From Siphonodentalium dalli (taxonomy: Eukaryota; Mollusca; Scaphopoda; Gadilida; Siphonodentaliidae), in contig CP136068.1 of the NCBI GenBank assembly GCA_032622095.1, positions 132,687,989 through 132,751,988 on the forward strand: a stretch of 64,000 nucleotides of DNA, given 5' to 3'. Below the pieces are notes generated by a model. It made no database searches and was not told where the DNA came from. It was given only the letters and a program-made list of their open reading frames with translations. Position 1 is the stretch's first letter, and the number at the start of each line of letters is the position of its first letter. Positions 12,361 through 24,342 of this stretch are shown piece after piece. The position numbers and the translations under genes were made by a program.

Positions 12361-13074
12361 AGAGCGTCTGATACTGGTTCGATCCATGGTACAGGCTCAG
12401 TGGATTATGTTACTCCCCCATGCACAAGACAATTGGTTCATTTAGAACAGCTAGGCTATATAGATACCGTTGAACTTTAGATCCAGGCCTGTGAGAGAAA
12501 ACTTGGAAAAATCAAAGCTCAACTTTTTTGTTTCAGGGCGGATCTAAAGTACGCCGTTTGCATCGTATTTTCCCAATTTTTCCCCGGGGGAGAAACCCCG
12601 GACCCCCCCCTCAATGCGATAGGGGACACCCATCTCGTCGCTTCACAGCTCGTGTCCAATGCCCTCATAATATATGACGAACTGTCTTTGCTAGTGGCTG
12701 GCTACGGACTTGTGTGTGTTGCCAATTTGGATATAATATTTGTAAAAATAACAACTTTGAGCAAGATTATTCTCCATTTATATTTGATCACCATACCGCA
12801 GTGTTTCACATCACTTTAACAATATCACCACCAGGAAGAACGTGGAGATATGTAGGTAAATTGTGTTCTTATATCTATTTTTGGTTGTTCTGCAATAGCG
12901 AAATGTTTAAACCATTGTTGTGTAAAGAAAACTGTTACAGTGAATTGTTAACAAACATCGCTGATCGCGTATTAAGTTTAAGTTGTTTTTTTTTCTTTCT
13001 AGAAATATTTTCAGAATGTCTATCAATGAGTTGACCTTTTCCAATGTCTTCAAAAATGATATATAGAATACACC
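12361..13074. other. No gene; C-rich transposon-like patch
   Basis: 12540-12660 contains CCCCGGGGGAGAAACCCCGG and a C8 tract in otherwise AT-rich DNA, looking like part of an unnamed DNA element. No coding region is supported. Confidence 0.3.
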
Positions 13075-13148
13075 CATAGTAGCCGAGAATACCATATTTT
13101 CACCACGAGTGGAATTGTGGTGAAAATGTTGTACTCTCGGCTACTATG
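13075..13148. repeat. Palindrome, arms of about 32 bp
   Basis: Arms 13075-13107 and 13117-13148 share CATAGTAGCCGAGAATACC and TTTTCACCAC. The short loop is GAGTGGAATT. 13149-13679 holds no gene; it has weak direct repeats of ACCCACAGT at 13560-13605. Confidence 0.75.
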
Positions 13149-13679
13149 CCTGTATTTTAGTTATGCCATAATTATTATTTTGTATTTTGTTCCGCGAATT
13201 CAACTACTCCGCCGTTTACTTTGAATGTGTATCCACACCGAGAGAAACAAACACGACGATATAATGAATGTGCGTCACGCGTGGTAAACTAGTAATGCAC
13301 ACATTTACGTCATGACGTCAGTCTGTTTCTGAGCGATCAGTCACATTAAATTACCATTCATATGTTTGCTACATGTAGTTCATATAAGACTTGCAAGCTG
13401 CATTGCTACATTTGAATGAAATGCGGGTAACTTTCCTCATATATAATTTATATCATGACAACTTCCAATTTTAAATGAATGTGACATAGGACCTATTTTG
13501 CTAACTACGAAGTAGTTCCACCTTGGGTATTAACACATGGAGTTACGTTTGAACATTTACACCCACAGTTGAAATTTATACACAAAGTAGGAAGCTGTAT
13601 ACCCACAGTGGGGTCTAAATATGAAGTTTACAAAATAGGTATTATACACACAATAGAATATGCATTTATGCATGGAATA

Positions 13680-14063
13680 AAACATATTTACGTCTGGAAC
13701 CAGGCCAAACTCATGTGTTCACGAAATACCATTTGTACCCAACTCAAACTGTCCAACTGTTGGAAAGTTTCCAACGTGACACCCCCACCCCCTTAAGATT
13801 GGATCAATTCCAACGGACGGCCATTACTGACATACAAATTGACCAAAAGTTGAAAAATGTGCTACTGTCGGTATAAAATAATAGATTTCTCACTAATTAC
13901 TTGTTGGGAAATCAAACAATGAGAAAAATTTCAACATATATGTGGTGTAAAACTTCAAAATATGTTGTGTCAGGCATGAAATTGTCAACTGTTGAACATT
14001 TGGACCAACCGCGCGCGTGGGGCGGTCATATACACACCCATCCCCCTGTCGCCACGTTCCTTG
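13680..14063. mobile_element. C-rich CAGGGACGTGGC family, copy 2 (partial)
   Basis: It holds GTTGGAAAGTTTCCAAC, CACCCCCACCCCCTTAAG and the end CTGTCGCCACGTTCCTTG seen in copy 1. The left terminus is not clear. Confidence 0.5.
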
Positions 14064-14469
14064 TCCGATACCACACTATGCATGGACTGTGCTTGATTTT
14101 AATTCCATTTATAAGACATCGAGCTCCAGTTCAGATTTCAAAGCCAATAACAACACCCCTTTCATTTTTATACCGAAAAATGGAAAACAAATACAATACA
14201 CTGTACAATACGGAATCATTTTAGTGATCTCCGTCCGGATATGTTTGATAATCGCATATCCGATTCGCCTATATATATGCCCCTGTAACTTAGATATTGA
14301 AGACACCAATCACTATATTTATAGTTCTATGAATCTTAAGTATTAATGACTTTCATTAGAAGCAAATCATTTCTTATATATGCATGGGGTTAAAGGTATA
14401 TCAAACCACAAGAACACTACTCTTGTTTGCATTACTCAATCTTCCATAGTATAGCTAAAACAACGCGTT

Positions 14470-14775
14470 TTGAATATATTCATGTATGATATCATGTTAA
14501 ATTTAGCCATTCATCTTTTAAACTCCCTGAATTCTAGGCTTTTCTTCATAACCGAGATTGGAATACAGATGAAAACCCGACATCCACCCCACACACTCTG
14601 TACTGCTCTTTATATGCATGTTGTGCTATATCTGCTATGTATTTGTATGTATGTTCCATGATCGTATCAGGAGAGGGGCAAGTTGTAAGTTTTGTAACTT
14701 GTGCCCCGATCCCTGTGTATATTATCTTTCTAGATACATTAAAATATGTTTTGAATACTAAAGTATACAAAGTTA
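14470..14775 (+). mobile_element. LINE 3' end, plus strand, 5'-truncated
   Basis: The reverse complement of 14660-14765 aligns with 46562-46680: AAACATATTTTA, GGGATCGGGGCACAAGTT and CCCCTCTCC. The left edge is approximate. 14064-14469 and 14776-15169 hold no gene that I recognise. Confidence 0.6.
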
Positions 14776-15169
14776 CCAAGTATGTGTCAACTGATTCGAG
14801 GCCAATAATTATAAGTGCATTATTAATCCATGGCGTTGGAATGTCGACCTCGGCTCTCACATTCAAATGGACATATTTGAGCCATATGGGACATATGCGA
14901 CAGTAAACATATTACGGCGGAGCCACTCCGCAAACACAGTGTATATTATTGTTCCATTTATATGAACTATACATATTCTTCTCCATATTGGAGGTCCACA
15001 ATAAATATATATCATGGGATATTTAAAGTTTAACCTAAGCGGTTGGTCGATTTACTTTATCACTGGTCCGCGCTCTAAATCAATAATGCCGTCTTATTGT
15101 ATTTACTCTAGTTCGTTCCCCACCGTGACAACACCAACAATAGATTTATGGCGGAATGATAAGTCAATT

Positions 15170-15730
15170 TGTGACCCGGTTCATAAGATTACGCTAAAAC
15201 ATGTTATGGTAATCCGTACCAATGAATACAATGGATATATAGTTTAATTCTACATTAATCCGTGACAATGCATACCACGCATTTATAGTTTAATTCTATT
15301 CATTAATCCGCACATGCATGCTTCGTCATTAGCATAGCTTCAATGTGTTTATCTTAGACGTCTACGTTAATTCGTGTCTGTCCACCTGTGAGGATATATT
15401 TCGGTGGATTTATAGTAGAAATCTACGTTCATTCTTGTCGTTACTGTGATTATATACTAGCGACGGATGTATAGTTAAATTTTATGCTAATTCGTATATA
15501 GAAACACAACGCGTGGAGTGAAAGTATATTAACTATACCACGTCGTCACGCTCATATATAGCTTCAGTTGATTTATAATACAATTGGATATTCCATCAGT
15601 TATTTAAGAGAAAAATTCTATGTTAATTCCTGATCACTCTTCGTGAGAATAGCTTCGATGGAGTCATGATATAATTCACTGTTAACTCGTGGCAAATAGT
15701 GAGACATATCTTCAATCATCTGACACTCCG
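15170..15730. repeat. Highly diverged tandem array, period about 60-65 bp
   Basis: Eight or nine units each contain a version of TTTATAGTTTAATTCTACGTT followed by AATTCGTG and, at the far end, CTTCAATGGA. Phrases start near 15182, 15236, 15282, 15348, 15409, 15467, 15600 and 15662. Units differ by about 30 percent, so the array is old. Confidence 0.6.
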
Positions 15731-16715
15731 AAGGTGAGTATAAGGGTACAGTTTAACACTATGTACACTGTGCTACCCTCCACTCCTCCTTATTCAACCT
15801 TCTAATATAATTGGTCCAAGTCCGATCACGTGCCGGTCCACAAATCACCGTCGTCCGCTCACTATGGTGACATTGTTTTTGTCGCCTGCCTGATGTAGTA
15901 TATTTCAAGTTGGCCAACCAACTTCAAGCAATACATATGTGTCGGGGATAGAGCGCGTGAGTCTACTCACAATTCTTGAAGAATCGTTGTGATGGGTCGA
16001 CGAGATTAAACAAATTGAAATTGATTGTGTTGGTATAGGGTCATGGTAAGCAGTCCGCTCGATTATTGCCGCGTTACACAAAGCTCGTGTGTCCATGCTT
16101 GGCATCTCGAAATCGCAATCGCAGCTATATATACGGATACTGCAAAACGACAACTGATCGAACGAACGCAAATTCTAGGTTACACTGGTGTAAATGTTTT
16201 CAATAGGCCTCAGCGCTAACGTTTTAGCATATTCTGTTGGCAATATAAATTTTGGGTCCAAAAATATTTTTTAATCTGAAAAATTGACATTTGGGGAAAC
16301 TTTTTACACAAACAAATCATGTCTGTCTAGCAGGGAATTCGCCTTTAAATCTTGTGTTTTCGTAACTAGTGTCAGATCCGCATAAAAAAATACTGTCATA
16401 TTTTAGACCACACCAAAAAATTCAAACTACACTACAAATGGTTAATTCCTGTGCCAATGGCTATTTTACCTATCGGAAACCACAGGGAAGAGGTGTGATG
16501 ATATTTTTATGCAAAAAGCACACAAGGCTATTAACCAATTAGGGCCCAGTGTCTATTTTATTCTCTCCTATCAGCTATGCTATGCTTTAATCTCTAAGAC
16601 ATGAGTTCACATGTAACTGGCGAGATGTGCAATATTTACAAGGAGATGTCAGCTAGATGTCACTCCGAACCATATTTACACCAGTGTAACATCTAGTGAC
16701 GTAGGGCCCTATTCG
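15731..16715. other. No gene recognised
   Basis: Apart from a few GTAAATATGG/TTACACTGGTG phrases that recur around 16175-16200 and 16670-16690 in inverse orientation, nothing is supported. Confidence 0.4.
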
Positions 16716-16726
16716 TAATTAGTATT

Positions 16727-16990
16727 ACGACAGTGATGCTCTAATTAATCGAATTATGGGTAACTTTTCAGGATTTAGTCGGAAATATGGCTTGTTGCCA
16801 TTCATCGGAAAGCTCTCGCCAGGGTAACTTTTCAGGATTTAGTCGGAAATATGGCTTGTTGCCATTCATCGGAAAGCTCGGCGAGAGCTTTCCGATGAAT
16901 GGCAACAAGCCATATTTCCGACTAAATCCTGAAAAGTTACCCATAATTCTGCTGTGGTTAACGAGTCGATTAATTAAAGCATTACTGTAG
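16727..16990. mobile_element. Fold-back MITE with ACAGTAATGCTCTAA ends, copy 1
   Basis: The left end ACAGTGATGCTCTAATTAAT and the right end ATTAATTAAAGCATTACTGT are inverted. Long arms carry TTCAGGATTTAGTCGGAAAT and its complement. The left arm is duplicated in tandem (16753-16820 and 16821-16880), so the hairpin is three-armed. Other copies: 42746 and 39263. Confidence 0.8.
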
Positions 16991-17512
16991 TTCATTGTGC
17001 GAAAGGCGTCCATTCCCGTGCTTCACGACGACGTATGGTTTTATTGTCACAATTCTGAATTTCCTTTACATGAATGTGAGTTCAACTGCAATAGTTTTGT
17101 TTCTTCATCTCTTCAGAAGAGAGAACATGATTCATATGCTTGAGATTGGTCTTAATTAGTATCATTAGTCCTGAACAAAATAGTGATGTTTGTGGTAACC
17201 CGCCCGCCCCTAGTGCAGACATCCGCTCCTAATAATTGTATCGACACCGTGAAAAATTAAATAATCGCACTAACCGAAACAACATAAAATCACGTTTATC
17301 CATCTCTGTATGATCGTAGTAAAATGGTGCTCATCAATCGCCGATCTGCATTATTTGCACTGGAAAACGCAACACCCACGGGGGGGGGGGGGGGGGGGGG
17401 GGGGCTTGTGGAAATTTCAGTCTAATATTTAATATTTTAACTGAAAGTACATTTAGAACAATTATAGGTTCTTGGTCTGAAAACTAAATATTGTACACTA
17501 TATATTGATTGG
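16991..17512. other. No gene; long poly(G) tract
   Basis: An uninterrupted run of about 24 G lies at 17381-17404. Such a run could form a G-quadruplex or be an assembly slip. Nothing else is recognised. Confidence 0.5.
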
Positions 17513-17514
17513 AA

Positions 17515-17816
17515 GGGGCTCCCGGTGGTCCAGTCGGTAGGATGCATAGCACACTGAGCCGTCATATCACTCACAGCGCTGACAAAGCTGATATGAATCA
17601 CGGCAAACGCGGATTCGTGACCCATGCAAAGAGATGATAATCAGATTCGTGTATGTGGGCAAGTTTGTCAGTTGTTTCCGGGGGTCGGTAGTTTCTTCAC
17701 GCGGTGGTGTGATTTCCCGGTGAAGTTAACCATCTGCGTGATTTTTCCTCCACCCGTAAAACCCACACTATCGTGATATGCCCAAAATCAACCAACTGAA
17801 CCATTGATTGAAAACT
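17515..17816 (+). mobile_element. tRNA-derived SINE
   Basis: The head GGGGCTCCCGG leads into TGGTCCAGTCGG at 17526-17537, a good pol III box A (TRGYNNARNNGG). A box B-like GGATTCGTGACCC follows near 17610. The body TGTATGTGGGCAAGTTTG, then TTTCCTCCACCCGTAAAACC, resembles the conserved body I associate with molluscan SINEs. A partial relative lies at 36800-36910. There is no long A-tail. Confidence 0.55.
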
Positions 17817-18008
17817 TAAACTATCGAGACAAATATTCTAACATTATATACACAAACAAGATAAATCCAGCTGTGTCATATTGTATCGCTTCAATTACAG
17901 GCCTAACACTTTATGTTAATATATTTCAATAAAGTAAAATATAAATAATATAAAGTTGTTATACAATGTTGTGTAGAGTATGTGTTTTTTTTGTGCGAGT
18001 CCAGCTAG

Positions 18009-18075
18009 GTTGTGGTGAAAAGTCATATTGGACGAGACACGCAGTGTCGAGTCCAATATGACTTTTCACCACAAC
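18009..18075. repeat. Perfect palindrome, 25-bp arms
   Basis: Arms 18009-18033 and 18051-18075 (GTTGTGGTGAAAAGTCATAT and so on) are exact complements. The loop itself pairs GACAC with GTGTC. A shorter relative at 18348-18400 repeats AAAGTCATATTG and GAGTCCAATATGACTTT. Confidence 0.85.
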
Positions 18076-18420
18076 ATGGACGAGTACAAGAAAACTACAT
18101 GCTGTACACAACATTGTATATTGATATTGGTTATGTTTTGTATTTGTCGGCACTTAATTCCCTATAAAAGCCTGTATTTGATCATCAGAAAGCATGATTT
18201 GGAACAGTAAACACGGAAGCGAAAAAAAGAAAAAACTCAGTGCGGAAGTTAACGTCTGTTAAATCCACCAATGTTGCGCGCGCATCACAATTTCACCGAT
18301 TCATTTCACAGTAGAGTTAATTCGTGACGTCACTGAGTCCCGATAAAAGAAAGTCATATTGAACACTCGGGAGTCCAATATGACTTTCGGGAGTCCAATG
18401 TTACTTTTTTCCAGGATTAT

Positions 18421-19800
18421 CACGTGACGACTTTGGCCCAATCAGAAATAGTGTTAGTTAAGGGATGGATAATAAAATTACATATTTAAATTGAGGCCCG
18501 TATCGGTTATCGTACGTTACCACATAGTACGAAATATGAACATACCGGACGCAGGCTTGACTGACAATAAGAAGGCACACCTTGGTTTACGTGCACCTGA
18601 GATTTCAAAAGACGAGAATAAGGACTATAATTCGGACCAATAATCCCGGCTTGCTCGATTCGAAGCTAGGTAACATTTCTTGATCACCATGGTCGGTGCC
18701 TGGTCTACACTATAGTTTACATGAAACCTGGTCCAGACCAGAGACCAGAATCCAGCCTATTTTTACGTTTTACATGCACAAGATATATGAATCGATATGT
18801 GGTCTCATTCGGGGAACATTTATCGATACCTGCTATTGATGCAGCAGAACGCATGCAGGTGCTGCAACATGTGTGCGTCATTGTCTAAAATTAACTGAAT
18901 GCACTGAATTCAGCAAGCGAAGACAATATCGTCAATAATTGAGCAATGATTTGCGTTTAGTTCAATTCAATTTCACAGTGGTAAATTATAAATTAATTTC
19001 AAGTCCGGAATACAATATGTAAAGAGTGTGCGATAAAGGTCCCCAACCATCTAATCATTTGCATATCATTACTGGCAAGAAGTCGCATAGACTAAGTATA
19101 ACTCAGTATATATATGATCAGTATACAAACGTCACAAATCACTACGCGGCATACATTGGGATAGTACAGGCTGATGTGCCAAGACAGGACAGCGACGAAT
19201 CACAATGTGAATTGAAACACTATTTTCCATTGTTTTCCTTTTTACGAGTTTCGGTGGAATTTGACAATAGGCTCTACCCTCCGAGGGCGTACGCGCTCTC
19301 CGTCGGGCAGGTTGCTTTCATAATAGAGCAGTGAATCTTTGGAGCGTTATGCTGGAATTATGATCATGCCATGGATCTCTATTATTATTATTATTATTAT
19401 TGATACATTTAGAACGCATTATACAATAAATTAGTTTCAATGCGCTTACAATACAAACATGGCACACATCCTAAAATAATAATGTACGAATGGATAAAAT
19501 GGAAAAAGTGTATTCAAACGTGCGACGTAAAATAACATGAACGTGCTATGCTATATATATGCTTTAATATCTAAGACATGAGTTCACATGTTACTCACGA
19601 GATGTGCAATATTTACTAAGTGATAAGTGTGATCTATATATACTGTCATCTATATAAAAGAAGACAAAAGAAGTGTGTGTATTAACATGCGCACTAACAT
19701 GACATTCGTGGAGTAAAATGTGTGTGAGAGAGAGAGGGGAGGGAGAGGAAGAGAGAGAGAGATAAAACAAAACTGGAAGACAGGAGGGGACATAATATTA
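18421..19800. other. No gene; microsatellites
   Basis: (ATT)n lies at 19381-19400 and a (GA)n-rich stretch at 19720-19765. CTAAGACATGAGTTCACATG at 19581-19600 also occurs at 16596-16615, so a dispersed repeat is present. The open frame at 19026-19334 has no recognisable features. Confidence 0.4.
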
Positions 19801-20260
19801 TGTGACCCGCCATATCAAATCCAGTCGTAAGTCGGGATTTATTTTACCATTTGCCAATGCATTCTCTTATATATGCGAGTCGACCATAGGTCGCCTCGCA
19901 TATATAAGAGAATGCATTGGCCTAACAATTTTTTACAATTTTAATAATTTTTTCTTGTATTCTTTAACAATTTTATAATTTCACCCATACAGAGCCCCAG
20001 ACAAACATGAGCAGACGACACTCTTCTATATGCTTCTATATATGTGTGGGGCTCCCTGCAGGGTGTATGGATATTTTTTATTTTATGTCCTAAAAATTGT
20101 CAGAAACATTTATTTAAAAAAAATTATAAAAAATTGTTAGTCCAATGCATACTCTTATATATGCGAGGCGACCTATGGTCGACTCGCATATATAAGAGAA
20201 TGCATTGGCACAGGGTAAAAAAAATCCCGACTTACGACTGGATTTGATATGGTGGGCACA
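19801..20260. mobile_element. Double-hairpin element with TGTGACCCGCCATATCAAAT ends
   Basis: About 48-bp outer inverted repeats (ATCCAGTCGTAAGTCGGGAT) enclose two 69-bp near-perfect palindromes (19853-19921 and 20141-20209) in opposite orientation with a 219-bp AT-rich spacer. The same 69-bp hairpin pair lies inside the TTAA-flanked MITEs at 28698, 30034, 37770 and 39915, but the outer ends here are a different sequence. Confidence 0.8.
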
Positions 20261-21197
20261 TGTGTAGTCGTCGTGAGATGATGACAGTGGTGGGGAGTTT
20301 TCAATAATTGGGTTGTTTCGTGATACAAATGATGCTCGTCTATATAGTAATCTTCATGCGTCAGGTGCCATGGGGGGGGGGGGGGGTGGGGGGGGGGGTC
20401 AATCACAATTACAAGTTCCCCACTGTAATAGTTGGGGACGATTATCCCCCATAATTAGTCATTTTTTCCAATTTCTCTGTTGAAAATTATCAAACAGGCG
20501 CATGCGTTGTGATCATATCGGCGGATCGATCTCCTTCCAATCACATATATGTACCTTTATGTTATAAAATATTTTGCATTGTCATATATCATCGTGTTTA
20601 ATGTAATGCAAGAACCGTATATTATGTATGTTGTATTCTGTGTTGGGAGAAGACCGGCCTAACGTTACGTTTTGTATTTCTTAACACTGTATGTTATACA
20701 GTTTATAAGAATAAACAATTCAAATTCAGATAACTGGTTACATCCGTCAAAAAGTAATTAAATAAACACACACAGCTACGAGTGTTCATAATCACAATAT
20801 GTCGTGGACTATATATCTTCTGTGAGAACAATAATATATTCAGCAGCACTAACCCGAAACAGGACAATTCCTATATTTCAAGGGTGCATGTTCACTGTGA
20901 ATATCGCAGCGTTCTTCGTGTGGACTCGTTTCACGTGTATACAGGGTAATAACAAGTAATTAAAACCCACCGGCGTGTTATCCCTTTGTCCGGACAGGGC
21001 TCTTATCTGGCAGAACGCTCAAGCGTTTTGATCGCATGAGCATTATTTTATTATTTTTTAAGAATGCCCGGCATTATTGTTTACGAATACACGAGGGATT
21101 AAATCGGCTGAGGGACGTCATAGAGTGGCTCCTCCCCCAATCATGTAAGTTGAGTCAATATAGCGTGTCGGCAAGCTGCATTAAATATCGCAACACT
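20261..21197. other. No gene; poly(G) and a retroelement tail
   Basis: G-rich runs lie at 20372-20398. 20640-20725 reads GAGAAGACCGGCCTAACG, then GAATAAACAATTCAAATTC, a SINE/LINE-type 3' end. Nothing else is recognised. Confidence 0.4.
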
Positions 21198-21628
21198 TAA
21201 AGGTACTCAATCAGATCAGGCCCTTATACATTACTATTTCTTTGGCTTCGGGGATAAAAAATAATTGATTCGAGACGAGTAACATATCTATCAACGCTCA
21301 TAGTGATCAGATTGTTTTTTGATGTTTTGTTATTTCTATTGTTTCTGGCCCAGAAACACGCCGTCAAAAGGATGGTCTCATTGCGTTATTAATACACTTG
21401 ATTTTAGAGTTATCCAGCTTCGCCTGTTTGAATAAGTGTTTCTGTGAAAATTATACATCTCGAGAAAATTACAAACTTAGGGGCAATAATTGCAAACTTT
21501 AAAAATTAATATCTAATAACTCTGAGCTTTGATGGATGGGTTCCTCGACTCGAATCAAATATTTTGTTTACCCCTGAAGTCACAGAAATAGTAATTTAGG
21601 GGTGCTTAATCGGATTGAGTACCTTTAA
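21198..21628. mobile_element. TAAAGG-family MITE, copy 4
   Basis: The ends TTAAAGGTACTCAATCAGAT and CGGATTGAGTACCTTTAA are well kept. The body has TTTGGCTTCGGGGATAAAA and, inverted near the other end, TACCCCTGAAGTCACAGAAA, so the inverted repeat extends about 80-100 bp inward. Confidence 0.8.
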
Positions 21629-22756
21629 TTTGCTGAGCTAATTAAAACTCACAAATATTTAGCGATTTTGATTTTATATTGCCACGCCAAAAAATAAAAT
21701 TAAATTTCTTCAAACTTTGATACAAAAACACCAACAGCTCTTTGGACTATTTAGAAAAGTCCGCAGACAGGATAAAACACATATAGATAACATCTAAATA
21801 CGTCCCTAAGTCGGTCAAATAAACACAAAACCGTTTAACACAGATTTTAACTATACGTTACTTATTGAACGAGAAAGTGCTCACATGGTTATTTTTAATA
21901 CAATGGGGAAGCACAGAAAAAATATAACATTTCCAGTATCAAATTGAAACAGAATAGCGTATACCCATGTGTATAGACATGTCATGCATATCTACTCTGG
22001 CTTCGCCAAGATATCATACTCCACTAGTTCAAAACATGATAACTTTCTGTTGCTCTGACAGGGAAGTTTTATAACATTGAAAAAAAATGCAGTTAACATA
22101 ATGCTCGGTTATAACTGTTCCGTAATAACATTGTATTTTATAGCAGGTAAAGGTCCTAACTCGAGTTTGCATGGTCTGGGGGACTTTAATTAATCGATTG
22201 TACTATGCGTCGCTTGGAATTTCATTGATGTTGGCTCACAAAGCTACACAAATCTTGCAACCTCGAGCTGGGAATTTATATTCAAGGAACAAGTATTAAC
22301 ACAGAAATATATTCCCTGCATGGTTTGTTCAATCTTCAACCCCATCAGAAGATAATAGAAAAGGCTCCCAGGGTTTGAACATATGGGAAATGATATATAC
22401 GGGGTACGGGAGCCTGATAAATTATTATGGAATGTTAACGTATTTGATGTCGAATTAGATGGGGCATCTTTAAATCAAGAAAGAAATATAGTAAGATATT
22501 GCTCACATACACTGTCCGAATCCAAAGCGCAACGACAAACTTTGGAAGAAACATCCCTCAACTGGCGAGTCCTAATTCGAATTAAATAATAATTGAAATG
22601 TGTTGCTTTTCATCGTGGACATCACAAACTGTCCGTGCTGAACTGTGGGCGTGTACTCAGGTAATCAAGGCAGAGCTTTGGGCCAGACACAATTGATAGT
22701 TGGCTCCAACGACAATTCAATGAGTGGGTTTTAAGTCAGATAATATTCTCAGCGTC
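21629..22756. other. No gene recognised
   Basis: AT-rich. The 68-codon open frame at 22383-22589 has no features supporting a gene. Confidence 0.4.
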
Positions 22757-22815
22757 GGGAATTCGGTAAAGAATAGACTCGGGCAAGCCCTCGTCTATTC
22801 TTTTACCGAATTCCC
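22757..22815. repeat. Palindrome, 22-bp arms
   Basis: Arms GGGAATTCGGTAAAGAATAG and its complement surround GACTCGGGCAAGCCCTCGTC. The CG-rich loop resembles those at 55-135 and 42079-42219. Confidence 0.8.
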
Positions 22816-23552
22816 TCTGCTTCGAACATTATCCTTTACATAACATACACAATTATCGTTATCGGAAGGCATTTAGTACTTCATATACAGTGTGGAATAT
22901 CAATTATACAGTTGGACTTAACATTCTAGAAAATTAATGTCTGACTTGATGTCAAAACTGAGTCTGTGTACTTCTGTGACAGTGTTATTTTCGTCCCTTG
23001 AAGACGATCGATTTCCAGTAGTTTTTCTGAATTTTCTGTGTCAGAGTTTTCTTAATGGATATTAATATATTTTCGAAATGGATATTGCTGTGTATGTATG
23101 TATGTGACATCTGTGGTATATATCCCCATAAAAGTGCCACACGTTGTACTACATATTACTTAATAATTTGATTTTGATCTTTGTGTTATATATTGTGGGG
23201 GGGGGGTGATTCTGTGCAGTGATTGCACCATGGAATCACAGTTCGTGGAAGGCGGCGGAGGGCATGGACCCGGCCCTCTGATGGTGATAGTTCCTTAACA
23301 TTACGGTTGGCGGACCGGGTTTGTGCCCTCGGTGGCCTTCTTGGAATGTTTTTTCCAAATTAGGACAGATTTGTCCTGTATATCACGTGACTCATTTATT
23401 ATTGTAAATATGTTATGAATATATACAGTCTATACAATGTAAAATGTTATAAGACTGAATTAAAATAAGTTGAAAAAAGTTGAAGTTGTGTTTTTGTGTG
23501 AGACCCATCCCTATCCCCACCATATTAATCGCGGCGACTTGAATGGGCGCGT
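22816..23552. other. No gene; possible retroelement 3' region
   Basis: 23220-23345 is GC-rich (GAAGGCGGCGGAGGGCATGG, GTGCCCTCGGTGGCCTTC) and is followed by an AT-rich tail to about 23480. It looks like the 3' UTR of an unnamed retroelement. Confidence 0.3.
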
Positions 23553-23663
23553 CGTCACAATGTGTAATTGACACAAGCGTTGTGTATCTGGGTGTGACAA
23601 TTTATTGGATATCACGGACATCCAATTGTCACACCCAACGCTTTGAATCAACTACACATTATG
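23553..23663. repeat. Imperfect palindrome around GGGTGTGACAATT
   Basis: The left arm CGTCACAATGTGTAATTGA … GGGTGTGACAATT pairs with AATTGTCACACCC … CTACACATTATGAC. The left arm has an extra 8-10 bp. 23664-24122 holds no gene. Confidence 0.65.
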
Positions 23664-24122
23664 ACAAAGTGCACATTGTGCCTATTCGTCAGGATAGACA
23701 CCCGAAACAGACAATGGATAACGTCTTGGAAATGTTCTAACTATACGCAGCATGGAGATTTCTACGTTGAGCGGTCACCGTGCATCACTCTCCGGAAACA
23801 TTATCGCCACTGTTTCCAATAACTAAACATGTATTTACCGACTGCATGCTCAAGTTGATAGGAACTTTTAGTGTCAACATTATATCTTTACTTATCATCC
23901 ATTGATGAAATTATATTAATACATATGCATGTTGATTATATATGTTGATTATAAAGTTCACATGGCAGTTTGCAAGGATTTCGAATTTGGCCAGTGCTCA
24001 TACAAAATCTTCAACAAATATTTAGGAAAACATGTGGGCAGCGCCATGTATATCAACATATATATATCCCAGAAAACAGTCTACAGGTGTCTCATTTTTG
24101 TCATTTAAAAAAACAAACATAT

Positions 24123-24215
24123 AATGACTAACTACCATTTGACTAATTGCCTCTTTAACTTAGTCATATTGACTAATTTAGGTTGTGACTAATATTTTAG
24201 TCAAATTGACTGACG
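24123..24215. promoter_or_regulatory. Cluster of TGACTAA heptamers upstream of the first coding exon
   Basis: About six exact TGACTAA/TTAGTCA heptamers plus TGACTGA lie in 93 bp, on both strands, directly before the fucosyltransferase exon. The heptamer resembles an AP-1/bZIP half-palindrome. A similar cluster sits at 29155-29335, so this may be a repeat family and not a promoter element. Confidence 0.3.
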
Positions 24216-24342
24216 TTTTTTTTTCAGCGCGGTTTACAGGTTTACTTTTATACCCTCGCTATTATGGCATTCCCAATAACCCCTACTATGTATACATGTA
24301 CACACTAAATGTGTATTGCTATGCTTATTTATTTATTTCTAG

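Noticed and set aside
17381-17404. Poly(G) tract as a regulatory G-quadruplex
   Set aside because: Homopolymers of G or C occur in several repeats here and may be length errors; no context supports a function.
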